Source: Prevotellaceae bacterium UBA1786
GTDB taxonomy: Bacteria; Bacteroidota; Bacteroidia; Bacteroidales; Bacteroidaceae
Assembly (NCBI GenBank): GCA_002314525.1
Contig: DCGE01000149.1
Span: forward strand, 1,828 to 21,352
Direction of reading: 5' to 3'
DNA length: 19,525 nt
A program made the translations under genes and the position numbers. Below are positions 7,970 to 16,686 of this stretch, one piece after another (positions within the stretch are counted from its first letter, which is position 1; every line of letters begins with the position of its first letter). Below the pieces are notes generated by a model. The model was not told where the DNA came from, did not search any database, and saw only the letters and a list, made by a program, of their open reading frames with translations.

Positions 7970-10900
7970 ATGAGTAGTAGGAATCAGAATTCAATATGGT
8001 GCATGTGTGCATGTTGTACACTCATGCTGTCATTCTCAATCCTTGTAAAAGCACAGTCTTTCGTGGATATTGAGTGGAACAACACTGACACCATCGTTCC
8101 GATTTTCTACCAGACATCTGATTTACCAGATGACTACAAGTCATACAAATATTCATTTTCCATTGAATATCCGGAGGTTGAGCCGCTGACAGATGAAGAA
8201 GTTGCCCGATATAACATCATAAAAGAAAATCTATCAGAGACATTCAACCCTTCTGCAACAGTTCGCAAAAGCAGGACAAAAGGCATACTTGATGCATCAC
8301 TCTATCCATTGGCAGTCCGAGACAACAAGATTGTCAAACTGATAAGTTTTAAGCCCGTAATCAACAGAGAACGCAAAAATGAAGTAAAGGCCCAGACAAA
8401 GAGCCTTTCAACATCACCCGATTCGTCAGTTCTGTCAAAGGGGAAATGGGTCAAGATATCAGTCAACAAGCCAGGTGTCTATCAAATCACAAAAGAACGC
8501 CTTTCAGCAATGGGATTCAATGATCCGTCGAAAGTATGTTTATATGGATATGGCAAAGAAATACTGCCGGAAACCGATATTCAGAATCTTGATGATGACC
8601 TGACAGAAATTCCATTATGGAGGAAAGACAATGGAACGTTGCTGTTCTACGGAAGAGGCACTACGAAATGGAGACTCAAAGAGAAATCGACAATGCCCCA
8701 TGCTTTCACGCACCAGAATAATCCGTATTCAACATATATCTGTTATTTCCTGACTGAATCAGGAAACAAACCAGCAGAATTTACGAAAGAAGCTGTTCAG
8801 ACCGGAGGAGAGCAAGTCACGACATTCCCCGATCATCAGTTGATAGAAAATGACAAATTCAGTTATATCCACTCCGGCAGAACATTCTTCGATGCATTTG
8901 ATTTCGGTGGGAAAAACAGTGTCGTATATACATTCGACCTCCCTGGAATAGCCGATTCAAAGGCTCTGGTTGACGTAAGATTCTCTGCAGCTGGAAACAA
9001 CGCATCTACTCTCACAGTCAATGCAAACGGCAAATCAATCGGACATCTTTCATTCGGTGCCCTCGGAGAATATATATACGGTGTGGTCAAGAACAGTACA
9101 AATACCATATCAAATGCTCATGAACTAAAAGACACTGTAAAGCTGATACACTCAGGTGAAAGCGGAACAGCGGGACATCTCGACTATATTCGTGTTTCAT
9201 ACACCAGGAAGCTGGAACTGAATTCCGACTACCTGCTTTTCCGGCCTTCAAAATCAGGAATCCTCAACTACTCTATTTCAGGTGCTGGAAATGACACTCG
9301 TATTTGGAGAATAACCTCTGCCAAGAATACATCAGAAGTATCCGGTTCGTTATCCAACGGAACATACAATGCAGTTGCTTCATCCTCGGACTGGCAGAAC
9401 GAAGAGTTTGTTGCCGTCAACGTCAATTCGACGTTCCCGGAACCGACCTTCATCGGAAAAATCGACAATCAGAACCTGCGAGGACTAAAAGACATCGATC
9501 TTGTCATCATAGTACCAGCAAACGGCAGACTCACTGCTCAGGCTCAGCGTCTGGCTGATGCCCACACCCAACATGACAGCATGAAGTGCGTTGTAGTCTC
9601 TGCTGATATGGTATATAACGAATTTTCATCAGGAACACCAGATGCGACAGCCTACCGCCGTTTCATGAAGATGTTCTATGACAGGGATAACGGTAAAAAG
9701 AACCGTAACCTTTGTCTCTTCGGGGATGGAGTATGGGACAACAGGATGGTCACATCAACGATGACAAGCAAATCACAGGACGATTATCTGCTATGCTATG
9801 AGTCGGAGAACTCAGTCAGCCATACTGATTCATACGTTCTTGAAGACTATTTTGCACTGCTCGATGACGAAGATGGGAAAAAGCCAGCGGGTGATGATCC
9901 GGATTGTGGTGTAGGTAGAATTCCGGTACTGACAGAAAACCAAGCCAAGAATGTAGTTGATAAGCTGATACCTTATATATATAATAAAGAGGCTGGTGCA
10001 TGGAGAAACACTATTTGCATTCTTGCTGACGACGGAAACTCAAATATCCACATGCAGGACGCAGAGGCGATTTAATCACAGACCGAGAAACTCAATCCAG
10101 ATTACCGGATTCGGAAGATATACTGGGATTCGTATTCACGTCAGCAGTCAGCTACAGGAAACTCATACCCCGGTGCATACGATGACATCAACAAGCAAAT
10201 GCAGGAGGGAGCACTCGTCATGAACTACACCGGACACGGGGCAGCATATTGCCTATCACATGAACAGGTGCTTAAGCGTACTGACTTTGAGAATTGGTCT
10301 TCTCCACGTCTTCCACTTTGGATTCATGCAGCATGTGATGTGACTCCGTTTGACATGGACGAAGAGAATATAGGTGAAACTGCATTGCTGAATGCCAAAG
10401 GAGGTGCGATGGGGGTTCTATCCACCACACGAACAGTCTATTCGTCTCAGAACCGAAAAATCAATCTTCAGTTCATGAAGTACGCACTGTCTTCAACAGA
10501 TGACGGAAACGGATATACTTTGGGAGAAGCACTTCAACAGGCAAAATCACATTACAGCATATCATCATATCGCGATTCCATCAACAGAGCACACTTCGTA
10601 TTATTAGGAGATCCCGCAATACGTCTGGCACATCCTACATATAAGGCTGAAGTTGATGAATTCAATGGACACAAAATAACCGAAGACAATGATGTCATAG
10701 GTGCCGGAACTGTCGTCAAGGTAAAGGGACATATCTCGCTCAACGGCAAAAAAGCCGACAAGTTCAACGGAGTAATTTCACCTACAGTATTCGACAGTGA
10801 AGAATATATCACATGCAAGAACAACGCAGGAGACGACATCACCCCATACACTTTCTACAGTCAAGACAAGATTCTGTTTGCGGGTTCTGATTCAATACGC

Positions 10901-11584
10901 AATGGAGAGTTTTCATTCTCATTCACTGTACCTATTGATATTTCATACCAATATGCCAACGCACTGATAAGCATGTATGCACGTTCTTCCGACTCTCAGA
11001 GCGAAGCAAACGGGAAATTCACGAAATTCATGCTTATGGGTTCCGATCCTTCTATAGCGACAGATACCATCGGACCGATAATCCGTCTTAAACTACACAA
11101 TGAGTTATTTTCCAACGAGACTGATTCAACACATCTTGTGAGCGCATCGGCCACAAAAGCAAAACCTGCGGAAATAACTATTTATGCAGAGATATCCGAC
11201 AAGAACGGAATCAATACAACAGGTTCAGGAATAGGTCATGACATATCCGTTATCATCGACAACAATCCCAATCTGTCATACGTTGTAAACAATGATTTCA
11301 ACTATTTTATCGGTTCAAACTCACAAGGCAGTTTCACATACTCACTTCCTGAGCTATCAGTAGGGAAACATACCATTCTTTTGAGGGCATGGGACGTACT
11401 TAACAATCCAGCACATATCTCTGTTGATTTTACAGTTATAGAAGGCTATGACTCAGTAACTATTTTCGACACAATGGGACGCGAACTATGGAGTGGCAAG
11501 GGAACGGGCTATGCCACGTCTCTACCAAAAGGTGTATATATTCTACGCTCTGGTCTGGAAACAAAAAAAATCTTAATTAAATAA
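7970..11584 (+). pseudogene. porU: Type IX secretion C-terminal signal peptidase PorU, interrupted by an in-frame TAA
   Basis: PorU is a cell-surface cysteine peptidase of the gingipain family (C25) that removes the C-terminal sorting signal from type IX cargo. Here the reading frame runs from ATG 7970 to TAA 11582 (1,205 codons) but contains a stop at codon 702 (10073-10075). The frame is unchanged on both sides: 'IHMQDAEAI', stop, 'SQTEKLNPDYRIRKIYW'. Residues 1-29 form a Cys-rich signal peptide ending 'KAQ'. The C25 domain starts near 505 ('DLVIIVPANGRLTAQAQRL'). The catalytic His756 ('NYTGHG', codon 10235-10237) and Cys789 ('IHAACDV', codon 10334-10336) both lie after the stop. The end ('IFDTMGRELW', 'LPKGVYILR', 'KKILIK') is a type A sorting domain. 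Restart at ATG 10199 would give 461 residues with the dyad but no signal peptide. A real nonsense mutation or a sequencing error are both possible. Confidence 0.9.
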
Positions 11585-11617
11585 TAAACGACAATTTCAT
11601 ACGTTATAATAAATAGT

Positions 11618-12823
11618 ATGGAAAAGAAATATATGAAAAATTGTTTGAACATATTAGGATTGTCCTTGGCATTTCTCTTTTCAGAAACAGCAATGGCTCA
11701 GGATACTAAATCCCAGCTTAACCCAGTATATTACGGTGCAACATCACTTGCCATCGCTCCTGATGCTCGTGCCGGTGGTATGGGCGACATCGGAGCTGCT
11801 ACCGACCCTGACGTCAATTCGCAATATTGGAACCCTGCTAAGTACCCTTTCTGTATCAGTCGTGGTGGGGTTGCACTCAACTACACACCTTGGCTTCGCC
11901 AGTTGGTGAACGACATTGACCTAGCCAATCTTACAGGCTACTATCGTCTCGGCGAATGGGATGCAGTCTCAGGATCACTCAGGTATTTCTCACTCGGTGA
12001 AGTCATAGTTGACGAAAACACAATAATAAAGCCCTATGAAATGGCTCTTGACGTAGCTTATTCCCGCATGCTATCAGAGACATTCTCAGCTGCTGTTGGA
12101 ATGCGATTTGTATATTCCGATCTTGCATATAAAGAAGACGACTCCACCACACCAGCCTCTGCTTTTGCAGCCGACATTGCAATGTATCATAATGGCTACC
12201 TCAACATTGGAAACCACGAGAGTCAGATGGGTTGGGGTATCAACATTAATAATATTGGTTCAAAGCTTTCATACGACGATGGAAACACAAGTGAGTTTCT
12301 TCCGACGAACCTCCGATTCGGTATGTCACTGATGGTTCCTATTGATGAATACAACAACATCACTTTCTCCGGCGACGTAAACAAGCTCCTGGTGCCGACA
12401 CGTCCAACCATGGAACAGTATGTTAAGGAGACCGGTGCTGACCCACAGGACTATTCAGGCTACACTTCTTGGCTCATGGATAAGGGTTATTACAACATCT
12501 CACCTATTACAGGTATCTTCAAATCGTTCAGCGATGCGCCAGGCGGTTTTAAGGAAGAACTTCAGGAGATTCAATGGAGTCTAGGAGCTGAATATTCCTA
12601 TAACAACCAGTTCTTTGTACGAGCAGGATACCATTATGAGCATCCGAATAAAGGAAACAGAAAATATTGGACAGTCGGAGCAGGTTTCAAGATGAACGTA
12701 TTCTCGCTTGACGCCGGATATGTTATCTCAGCAGCCCAAAGCAACCCGTTGGATCAGACACTCAGGTTCTCTCTGGGATTCGATCTTGACGGCATCAATG
12801 ACATCCTTGGCAAGAGCAGATGA
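11618..12823 (+). CDS. porV: Type IX secretion outer-membrane protein PorV
   Basis: PorV (LptO, PG27) is an outer-membrane beta-barrel that receives type IX cargo from the translocon and, with PorU, works in the attachment complex where cargo is processed and anchored. The protein has 401 residues from ATG 11618; ATG 11633 is a plausible alternative start, 5 codons later. A signal peptide ends at 'ETAMAQD'. The next stretch, 'NPVYYGATSLAIAPDARAGG' then 'MGDIGAATDPDVNSQYWNPA', is diagnostic of PorV. The C-terminal half is made of alternating beta-strands ('EYSYNNQFFVRAGYHYE', 'YWTVGAGFKMN'). It lies 33 nt after porU, and its TGA overlaps the ispF ATG by 4 nt (ATGA), so the two are translationally coupled. 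Intact PorV next to broken porU suggests the export machinery was recently functional. Confidence 0.95.
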   Translation: MEKKYMKNCLNILGLSLAFLFSETAMAQDTKSQLNPVYYGATSLAIAPDARAGGMGDIGAATDPDVNSQYWNPAKYPFCISRGGVALNYTPWLRQLVNDIDLANLTGYYRLGEWDAVSGSLRYFSLGEVIVDENTIIKPYEMALDVAYSRMLSETFSAAVGMRFVYSDLAYKEDDSTTPASAFAADIAMYHNGYLNIGNHESQMGWGININNIGSKLSYDDGNTSEFLPTNLRFGMSLMVPIDEYNNITFSGDVNKLLVPTRPTMEQYVKETGADPQDYSGYTSWLMDKGYYNISPITGIFKSFSDAPGGFKEELQEIQWSLGAEYSYNNQFFVRAGYHYEHPNKGNRKYWTVGAGFKMNVFSLDAGYVISAAQSNPLDQTLRFSLGFDLDGINDILGKSR

Positions 12824-13302
12824 TAAGAATAGGATTAGGTTATGATGTGCATCAGCTGATTGAAGGTCGTTCACTTTTTTTAGGTGGTATTCAGCTGGAG
12901 CATCCCGAAGGCAAAGGGCTTCTTGGCCACAGTGATGCCGATGTGCTGATTCATGCCATTTGCGATGCCTTGTTAGGAGCAGCCAACATGCGCGACATCG
13001 GTTTCCACTTTCCTGACAAAGATTCCAAATACCATAATATCGACAGCAAAATACTGCTCAAGGAAACCACAAGACTTATTGAAGAAAAAGGATACAAAGT
13101 CGGCAACATTGATGCCACCGTATGTGCCGAACAGCCAAAGCTCAATCCACACATACCCGACATGCAGACAGTTCTCGCTGAGTGCATGAATACAACCCCC
13201 GACAACATCTCCATCAAGGCTACCACAACAGAACGACTCGGATTCACCGGCCGCGAAGAAGGCATTTCAGCAATGGCTGTAGCACTAATAGAAAAAGCCT
13301 GA
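12820..13302 (+). CDS. ispF: 2-C-methyl-D-erythritol 2,4-cyclodiphosphate synthase
   Basis: IspF cyclises 4-diphosphocytidyl-methyl-erythritol 2-phosphate to methyl-erythritol 2,4-cyclodiphosphate with release of CMP, the fifth step of the MEP pathway. At 160 residues it has the standard length of the homotrimeric enzyme. Zinc ligands are visible as Asp9 and His11 in 'GLGYDVHQL' and His45 in 'LIHAICDALLGA'. 'GHSDADV' at 36-42 and 'DIGFHFPD' are substrate-binding signatures, and 'TTTERLGFTGREEGI' near the end forms the cytidine-binding region. The start overlaps porV by 4 nt. The gene ends the long plus-strand string; its stop codon lies within the left arm of a hairpin (13295-13327). With dxr upstream, two of the seven MEP-pathway enzymes sit in this unit. 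Confidence 0.97.
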   Translation: MIRIGLGYDVHQLIEGRSLFLGGIQLEHPEGKGLLGHSDADVLIHAICDALLGAANMRDIGFHFPDKDSKYHNIDSKILLKETTRLIEEKGYKVGNIDATVCAEQPKLNPHIPDMQTVLAECMNTTPDNISIKATTTERLGFTGREEGISAMAVALIEKA

Positions 13303-13327
13303 ATACTCCAATCGAGCATTCAGGCTT
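13295..13327. terminator. Hairpin between convergent ispF and trmD, probable (bidirectional) terminator
   Basis: AAGCCTGAAT at 13295-13304 pairs perfectly with ATTCAGGCTT at 13318-13327. The stem can continue past one A-C mismatch with CTC/GAG, leaving a 5-nt loop. On the minus strand the stem is followed by a short T-run (TTTTTC), while on the plus strand no T-run follows. It overlaps the ispF stop codon. It probably blocks read-through from the trmD side, and may mark the 3' end of the porV-ispF message. Confidence 0.6.
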
Positions 13328-13372
13328 ACGTTATTAGAAATTGCCAACTATCAATAGCTGTCAATAGGAAAT

Positions 13373-13398
13373 AAAAAAAAGGGGTAACGCCTTACCCC
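13373..13398 (-). terminator. Rho-independent terminator on the minus strand (trmD side)
   Basis: On the minus strand GGGGTAA (13398-13392) and TTACCCC (13387-13381) form a 7-bp GC-rich stem with a 4-nt loop, followed directly by eight T residues (13380-13373). This is a textbook intrinsic terminator for transcripts running leftwards from trmD, or from the candidate promoter at 13443-13450. Confidence 0.8.
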
Positions 13399-13450
13399 AA
13401 CCTTTTGTTAACCTTAAATCTAATACTATGAAAAACACGATGCAAAGTTA
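13373..13450 (-). ncRNA. Candidate small RNA unit (promoter motif to terminator) between trmD and ispF
   Basis: On the minus strand TAACTTTG at 13450-13443 matches the Bacteroidetes -7 element exactly. About 45 nt after it comes the strong intrinsic terminator at 13398-13373. A transcript starting near 13438 would be about 60-65 nt long, with an AT-rich unstructured 5' part and a terminator hairpin. The -33 half is weak: only TTG at roughly the right distance. No reading frame of useful size fits; on the plus strand only a 7-codon frame occurs at 13428-13451. A terminator for trmD combined with a chance promoter match is the plain alternative. Confidence 0.35.
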
Positions 13451-13526
13451 AGGCTTTTTCCATAAACTTGCAACAAAAAAGGACAGAAATAATTCCATCC
13501 TTTGTTTTTTTTAACAATTCGGGGCT

Positions 13527-14201
13527 CTATTTGAGCAAATCAGGTCTCAGTCTCTTGGTTCGTTCCAAGGATTGTTCCATTTCCCACTCCTTGACCTTTG
13601 CAAGATTTCCAGATAAAAGGATCTCCGGCACTTTCCATCCTTTGTAATCAGCAGGACGGGTATATACAGGAGCTGCGAGGAGATTATCCTGGAATGAATC
13701 AGATAATGCACTCTGCTCGTCGCCTATTGCACCGGGTATAACCCTGACGATGGCATCAGCCATGCATGCTGCCACGAGTTCACCTCCTGTCAACACGAAA
13801 TCACCGAGACTGACTTCCTTTGTCACCAGATGTTCACGTATCCGATAGTCAATACCCTTGTAATGACCGCACAGAATGATGAGATTCTGTTTCATGGATA
13901 ATTCGTTAGCCATTGGTTGAGTGAATTGTTCTCCGTCTGGAGTCACAAAAATCACTTCATCATATTCACGTTCGGCTTTCAAAGCAGAGATACAACTATC
14001 GATAGGCTGACATTGCATCACCATACCTGCAAAGCCGCCGAAACTGTAATCATCGATTCTCTTGTGTTTGTCCTCTGTATAATCTCTTAGGTTATGAACA
14101 ACAATTTCGGCAATGCCCTTCTTCTGAGCCCTGCCGATTATTGACTTGTCGAACAATCCATCGAGCAATTCAGGAACGGCTGTCAGGATATCTATTCTCA
14201 T
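13527..14201 (-). CDS. trmD: tRNA (guanine-N1-)-methyltransferase
   Basis: TrmD methylates N1 of G37 next to the anticodon of tRNAs, using S-adenosylmethionine, and prevents +1 frameshifting. It acts in the cytoplasm as a homodimer. The 224-residue protein starts '[15 protein letters not shown]', with '[10 protein letters not shown]' next. The SPOUT trefoil knot lies at about 85-145, with '[15 protein letters not shown]' and '[13 protein letters not shown]' forming the SAM site and 'IPGAIG' following it. The C-terminal helical domain carries '[20 protein letters not shown]'. Its ATG overlaps the TGA of the DUF4923 lipoprotein gene by 4 nt (ATGA at 14201-14198), so translation is probably coupled. 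It lies here apart from rimM, with which it is paired in many other bacteria. The intrinsic terminator at 13398-13373 ends the unit. Confidence 0.97.
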   Translation of the reverse strand: MRIDILTAVPELLDGLFDKSIIGRAQKKGIAEIVVHNLRDYTEDKHKRIDDYSFGGFAGMVMQCQPIDSCISALKAEREYDEVIFVTPDGEQFTQPMANELSMKQNLIILCGHYKGIDYRIREHLVTKEVSLGDFVLTGGELVAACMADAIVRVIPGAIGDEQSALSDSFQDNLLAAPVYTRPADYKGWKVPEILLSGNLAKVKEWEMEQSLERTKRLRPDLLK

Positions 14202-14884
14202 TTCTTGTTGAACTGGAAACCAATCTGCATGCCGCTGAATGACTTGGCAATTGAACTTACAGATGACAGTGCTGTACTTGATGCTGTTCCACCTACGTTC
14301 TGAAGAACAGAGAGAAGTTTGTCAGCAGCGAAAGTCATGTTCATCTGACTTGCACCGACTGTCACGTTACATGCTGGGAAGGCAAGACCCGTAGTTGTAC
14401 CTGTCACCGTAACAGAGTTTGAAGACTGATTATATACATATGTTCCACTGTACTGGGTGTTGTTGAAGGTATAGGTGCACGTATTATCAGAGTTGAAAAC
14501 TACTGTAACCTTACCTGGCTGCAACCCATACTTCGTGAAGTAAGGCTGAACCTTGTTAACTATAGCCTGAGCAGCAAGCTGCCCGCCAGCCTGAGCGAGC
14601 AAGTCACTGCTTTTGAATTCAACAGCAGGTGACTGGTAAACCCAAGTACCGACAATTGAACCAGATGCAGAGTTTGTAACCTGACCGATTACGTTGCCGA
14701 GAAGTCCTGATACCAGACTTCCAGTTGTTGAACTACCCGTTGCTTGAGTAAGTACACCTGAAAGAAGAGCATCTGTAATACCTGAATTTGTGGATGTGGT
14801 GCCTGTAGTACCCAATCCGCAAGAACCCATCAATGACGCAGCACTGATAAGCAAAGCAAAAGAAATGTTTTTTGTTTTCATCAT
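14198..14884 (-). CDS. DUF4923 family lipoprotein
   Basis: This is a putative lipoprotein of about 228 residues. From the ATG pair at 14884-14879 the start is '[25 protein letters not shown]', with a lipobox-like 'MGSC' where the Cys would be lipidated. A Ser/Thr/Gly-rich stretch follows. The core, '[20 protein letters not shown]', then '[21 protein letters not shown]' and '[20 protein letters not shown]', matches DUF4923, a Bacteroidetes lipocalin-like family of unknown function. A longer reading from ATG 14902 is possible, but the -7 promoter element ends at 14904, so transcription would begin at about that ATG; I prefer the inner start. Its stop overlaps the trmD start. The pairing with a tRNA methyltransferase has no obvious functional logic and may only share expression. 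Confidence 0.85.
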   Translation of the reverse strand: MMKTKNISFALLISAASLMGSCGLGTTGTTSTNSGITDALLSGVLTQATGSSTTGSLVSGLLGNVIGQVTNSASGSIVGTWVYQSPAVEFKSSDLLAQAGGQLAAQAIVNKVQPYFTKYGLQPGKVTVVFNSDNTCTYTFNNTQYSGTYVYNQSSNSVTVTGTTTGLAFPACNVTVGASQMNMTFAADKLLSVLQNVGGTASSTALSSVSSIAKSFSGMQIGFQFNKK

Positions 14885-14903
14885 ATTTGTATTTAATATC
14901 ATG

Positions 14904-14911
14904 CAAAGTTA
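14904..14911 (-). promoter_or_regulatory. -7 promoter element for the DUF4923-trmD unit
   Basis: The minus strand reads TAACTTTG at 14911-14904, matching TAnnTTTG. The -33 half is only approximate (ATTG at 14936-14933, 21 nt away). Predicted transcription starts near 14899, giving a leader of about 15 nt to the chosen ATG at 14884. Confidence 0.6.
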
Positions 14912-15000
14912 CAAATAAAAAATCATCTCACCCAATAATTTTCAACATTTTCCATAAAATACTCTACAAAGACCTACAAAACAACCTTGAATCAAAAAAA

Positions 15001-15032
15001 TTTGCTCATTCCACAATAAATGGCTAACTTTG
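15001..15032 (+). promoter_or_regulatory. Promoter for the WalJ-like/panB/MATE unit; decides the start of the first gene
   Basis: TTTG at 15001-15004 and TAACTTTG at 15025-15032 are 20 nt apart, a full match to the Bacteroidetes promoter. Transcription should start near 15036-15039, only a few bases before the ATG at 15041. The ATG at 15020 lies upstream of the -7 element, so it cannot be on this transcript. Confidence 0.75.
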
Positions 15033-15040
15033 CATTTTGT

Positions 15041-15850
15041 ATGTTGAAACTACTGAGTTTTGGAAGCGGAAGCAGTGGTAATTGCTATTATCTCTGCAAT
15101 GAAGATGAGAACGAAGCCATTCTCATTGATGCTGGTGTAGGTATTCGGCGCATGAAGAAATACGTCAAAGACTATCAGATTGATATGTCGTGCGTCAAGG
15201 GGCTTCTTATTACTCACGATCATGCTGATCATATTAAATGTGCAGGTTCCTTGACACACGAGCTGAATATCTTTGCGTATTCAACAGAACGTATTCACAA
15301 AGCCATCAACGGCAATGCACATAATATCAAGACGATTGAACCAGCTAATGCCATTTCAATAGAGATCGGAGTTGAATTCACTATTGGTTCATTTCACATA
15401 ACAGCCTTTCCAATTCCTCACGACTCAACAGAGAATGTTGGATATGAGATTCGTCTGAATGATAATAAGATATTCACAATTATGACCGACGTCGGTATGC
15501 CGACAGAGATTATCAAAGAACACATCCGTAGGGCAAATTATCTTGTAATCGAAGCAAATTACGATGAAGAAATGCTCCAAAACGGACCTTATCCGAAATA
15601 TCTGAAAGACAGAATAAAAAGCGGAATCGGACATCTCAGCAACGTTCAGACAGCATCATTGCTATTAGAGAATATCCATCCTCAACTATCACATGTATGG
15701 CTTTGCCACCTAAGTCAGGAAAACAACCATCCAGAACTAGCAAGAAAAACAATAGAATTCAAAATGGGGGCTTTCGGAATAATCCCAGGTGTTGACTTTT
15801 CACTTGAGATTCTCCGCCGTACAATCCCATCAGGTCCATATACCATATAA
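15041..15850 (+). CDS. Metallo-beta-lactamase-fold hydrolase, WalJ/YycJ-like
   Basis: This is a 269-residue cytoplasmic protein. The start '[18 protein letters not shown]' and the metal motif 'THDHADH' (His59, His61, Asp63, His64) mark the YycJ/WalJ subgroup of metallo-beta-lactamase-fold proteins, with further ligand regions at 'IPHDS', 'IMTDVG' and 'HLSQEN'. Relatives in Firmicutes are linked to the WalRK cell-wall system and to double-strand exonuclease activity, but the role in Bacteroidetes is not settled. I chose ATG 15041 because the promoter -7 element (15025-15032) lies between it and the upstream ATG at 15020. The message should therefore have almost no leader. panB follows after 14 nt. 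Confidence 0.88.
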   Translation: MLKLLSFGSGSSGNCYYLCNEDENEAILIDAGVGIRRMKKYVKDYQIDMSCVKGLLITHDHADHIKCAGSLTHELNIFAYSTERIHKAINGNAHNIKTIEPANAISIEIGVEFTIGSFHITAFPIPHDSTENVGYEIRLNDNKIFTIMTDVGMPTEIIKEHIRRANYLVIEANYDEEMLQNGPYPKYLKDRIKSGIGHLSNVQTASLLLENIHPQLSHVWLCHLSQENNHPELARKTIEFKMGAFGIIPGVDFSLEILRRTIPSGPYTI

Positions 15851-15864
15851 CCATATTACACACA

Positions 15865-16686
15865 ATGGCAGGATATTTAGTAGAAGATAAACGTAAAGTT
15901 ACGACACATCGTCTCATTGAGATGAAACATGATGGCAAAAAAATCGCCATGTTAACTGCATATGACTACACCACCGCACAGATTGTAGATGGTGCAGGTA
16001 TGGACATAATCCTTGTTGGAGACTCTGCATCGAATGTTATGGCAGGAAACATGACAACACTGCCTATCACACTTGACCAGATGATATATCACGCAAAAAG
16101 TGTGGTTCGTGGAGTTCATCGCGCTTTGGTAGTATGCGACATGCCGTTCGGCACATACCAAGTCAATCCTACCGAAGGAGTCACAAACGCCATAAAAATA
16201 ATGAAGGCTAGCCACTGCGATGCCCTCAAACTCGAAGGTGGAGTTGAAATCATCGACACGATAAAGAAGATTCTGGATGCAGGCATACCTGTTATGGGGC
16301 ATCTCGGACTCACGCCTCAGAGCATCAACAAATTCGGAACATATACTGTACGCGCAAAGGAAGAAGCAGAAGCACAGAAACTCATCTCCGATGCTCATGC
16401 ACTTGAAGAAGTAGGTTGTTTTGCCATCGTACTTGAGAAAATCCCAGCAGCACTTGCTGCACGTGTAACATCCGAACTCAACATTCCCGTCATCGGAATC
16501 GGAGCAGGCGGAGCCTGTGACGGTCAGGTACTTGTCATCGACGACATGCTTGGAATGACACAAGGTTTCACGCCAAAGTTCCTACGTCGGTACGCCGACC
16601 TGAACTCCATCATGACAGATGCCATCGGCCGATACATCACAGATGTGAAAAGCAGCGATTTCCCTAACGAAAACGAACAATACTGA
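15865..16686 (+). CDS. panB: 3-methyl-2-oxobutanoate hydroxymethyltransferase
   Basis: PanB (ketopantoate hydroxymethyltransferase) adds a one-carbon unit from 5,10-methylene-tetrahydrofolate to 3-methyl-2-oxobutanoate, making ketopantoate for pantothenate and coenzyme A synthesis. The 273-residue length is typical of the TIM-barrel enzyme. Metal- and substrate-binding segments are visible: '[12 protein letters not shown]' with Asp53, '[11 protein letters not shown]', 'ALKLEGG', '[11 protein letters not shown]', 'VLEKIP' with the catalytic-region Glu, and '[18 protein letters not shown]'. Start context: the ATG lies 14 nt after the WalJ-like gene. Its TGA overlaps the probable CTG start of the MATE gene by 4 nt. 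No other pantothenate gene lies in the window. Confidence 0.97.
   Translation: MAGYLVEDKRKVTTHRLIEMKHDGKKIAMLTAYDYTTAQIVDGAGMDIILVGDSASNVMAGNMTTLPITLDQMIYHAKSVVRGVHRALVVCDMPFGTYQVNPTEGVTNAIKIMKASHCDALKLEGGVEIIDTIKKILDAGIPVMGHLGLTPQSINKFGTYTVRAKEEAEAQKLISDAHALEEVGCFAIVLEKIPAALAARVTSELNIPVIGIGAGGACDGQVLVIDDMLGMTQGFTPKFLRRYADLNSIMTDAIGRYITDVKSSDFPNENEQY

Noticed and set aside
10060..10210. Frameshift in porU
   Set aside because: The two porU parts are in the same frame (10199 minus 7970 is a multiple of 3) and PorU-like sequence continues directly after the TAA, so it is an in-frame stop and not a frameshift.
10199..11584. Second porU part as an independent gene
   Set aside because: It begins in the middle of the C25 peptidase domain without its own signal peptide, promoter or ribosome-binding site that I can see, so I treat it as the 3' part of porU.
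13428..13451. Seven-codon plus-strand frame (MKNTMQS) as a leader peptide
   Set aside because: No gene follows on the plus strand; it lies over a minus-strand promoter motif and is probably chance.
15952..16563. 203-codon frame on the minus strand
   Set aside because: It lies wholly antisense to panB, has Cys-rich low-plausibility sequence, and no promoter or family signature.
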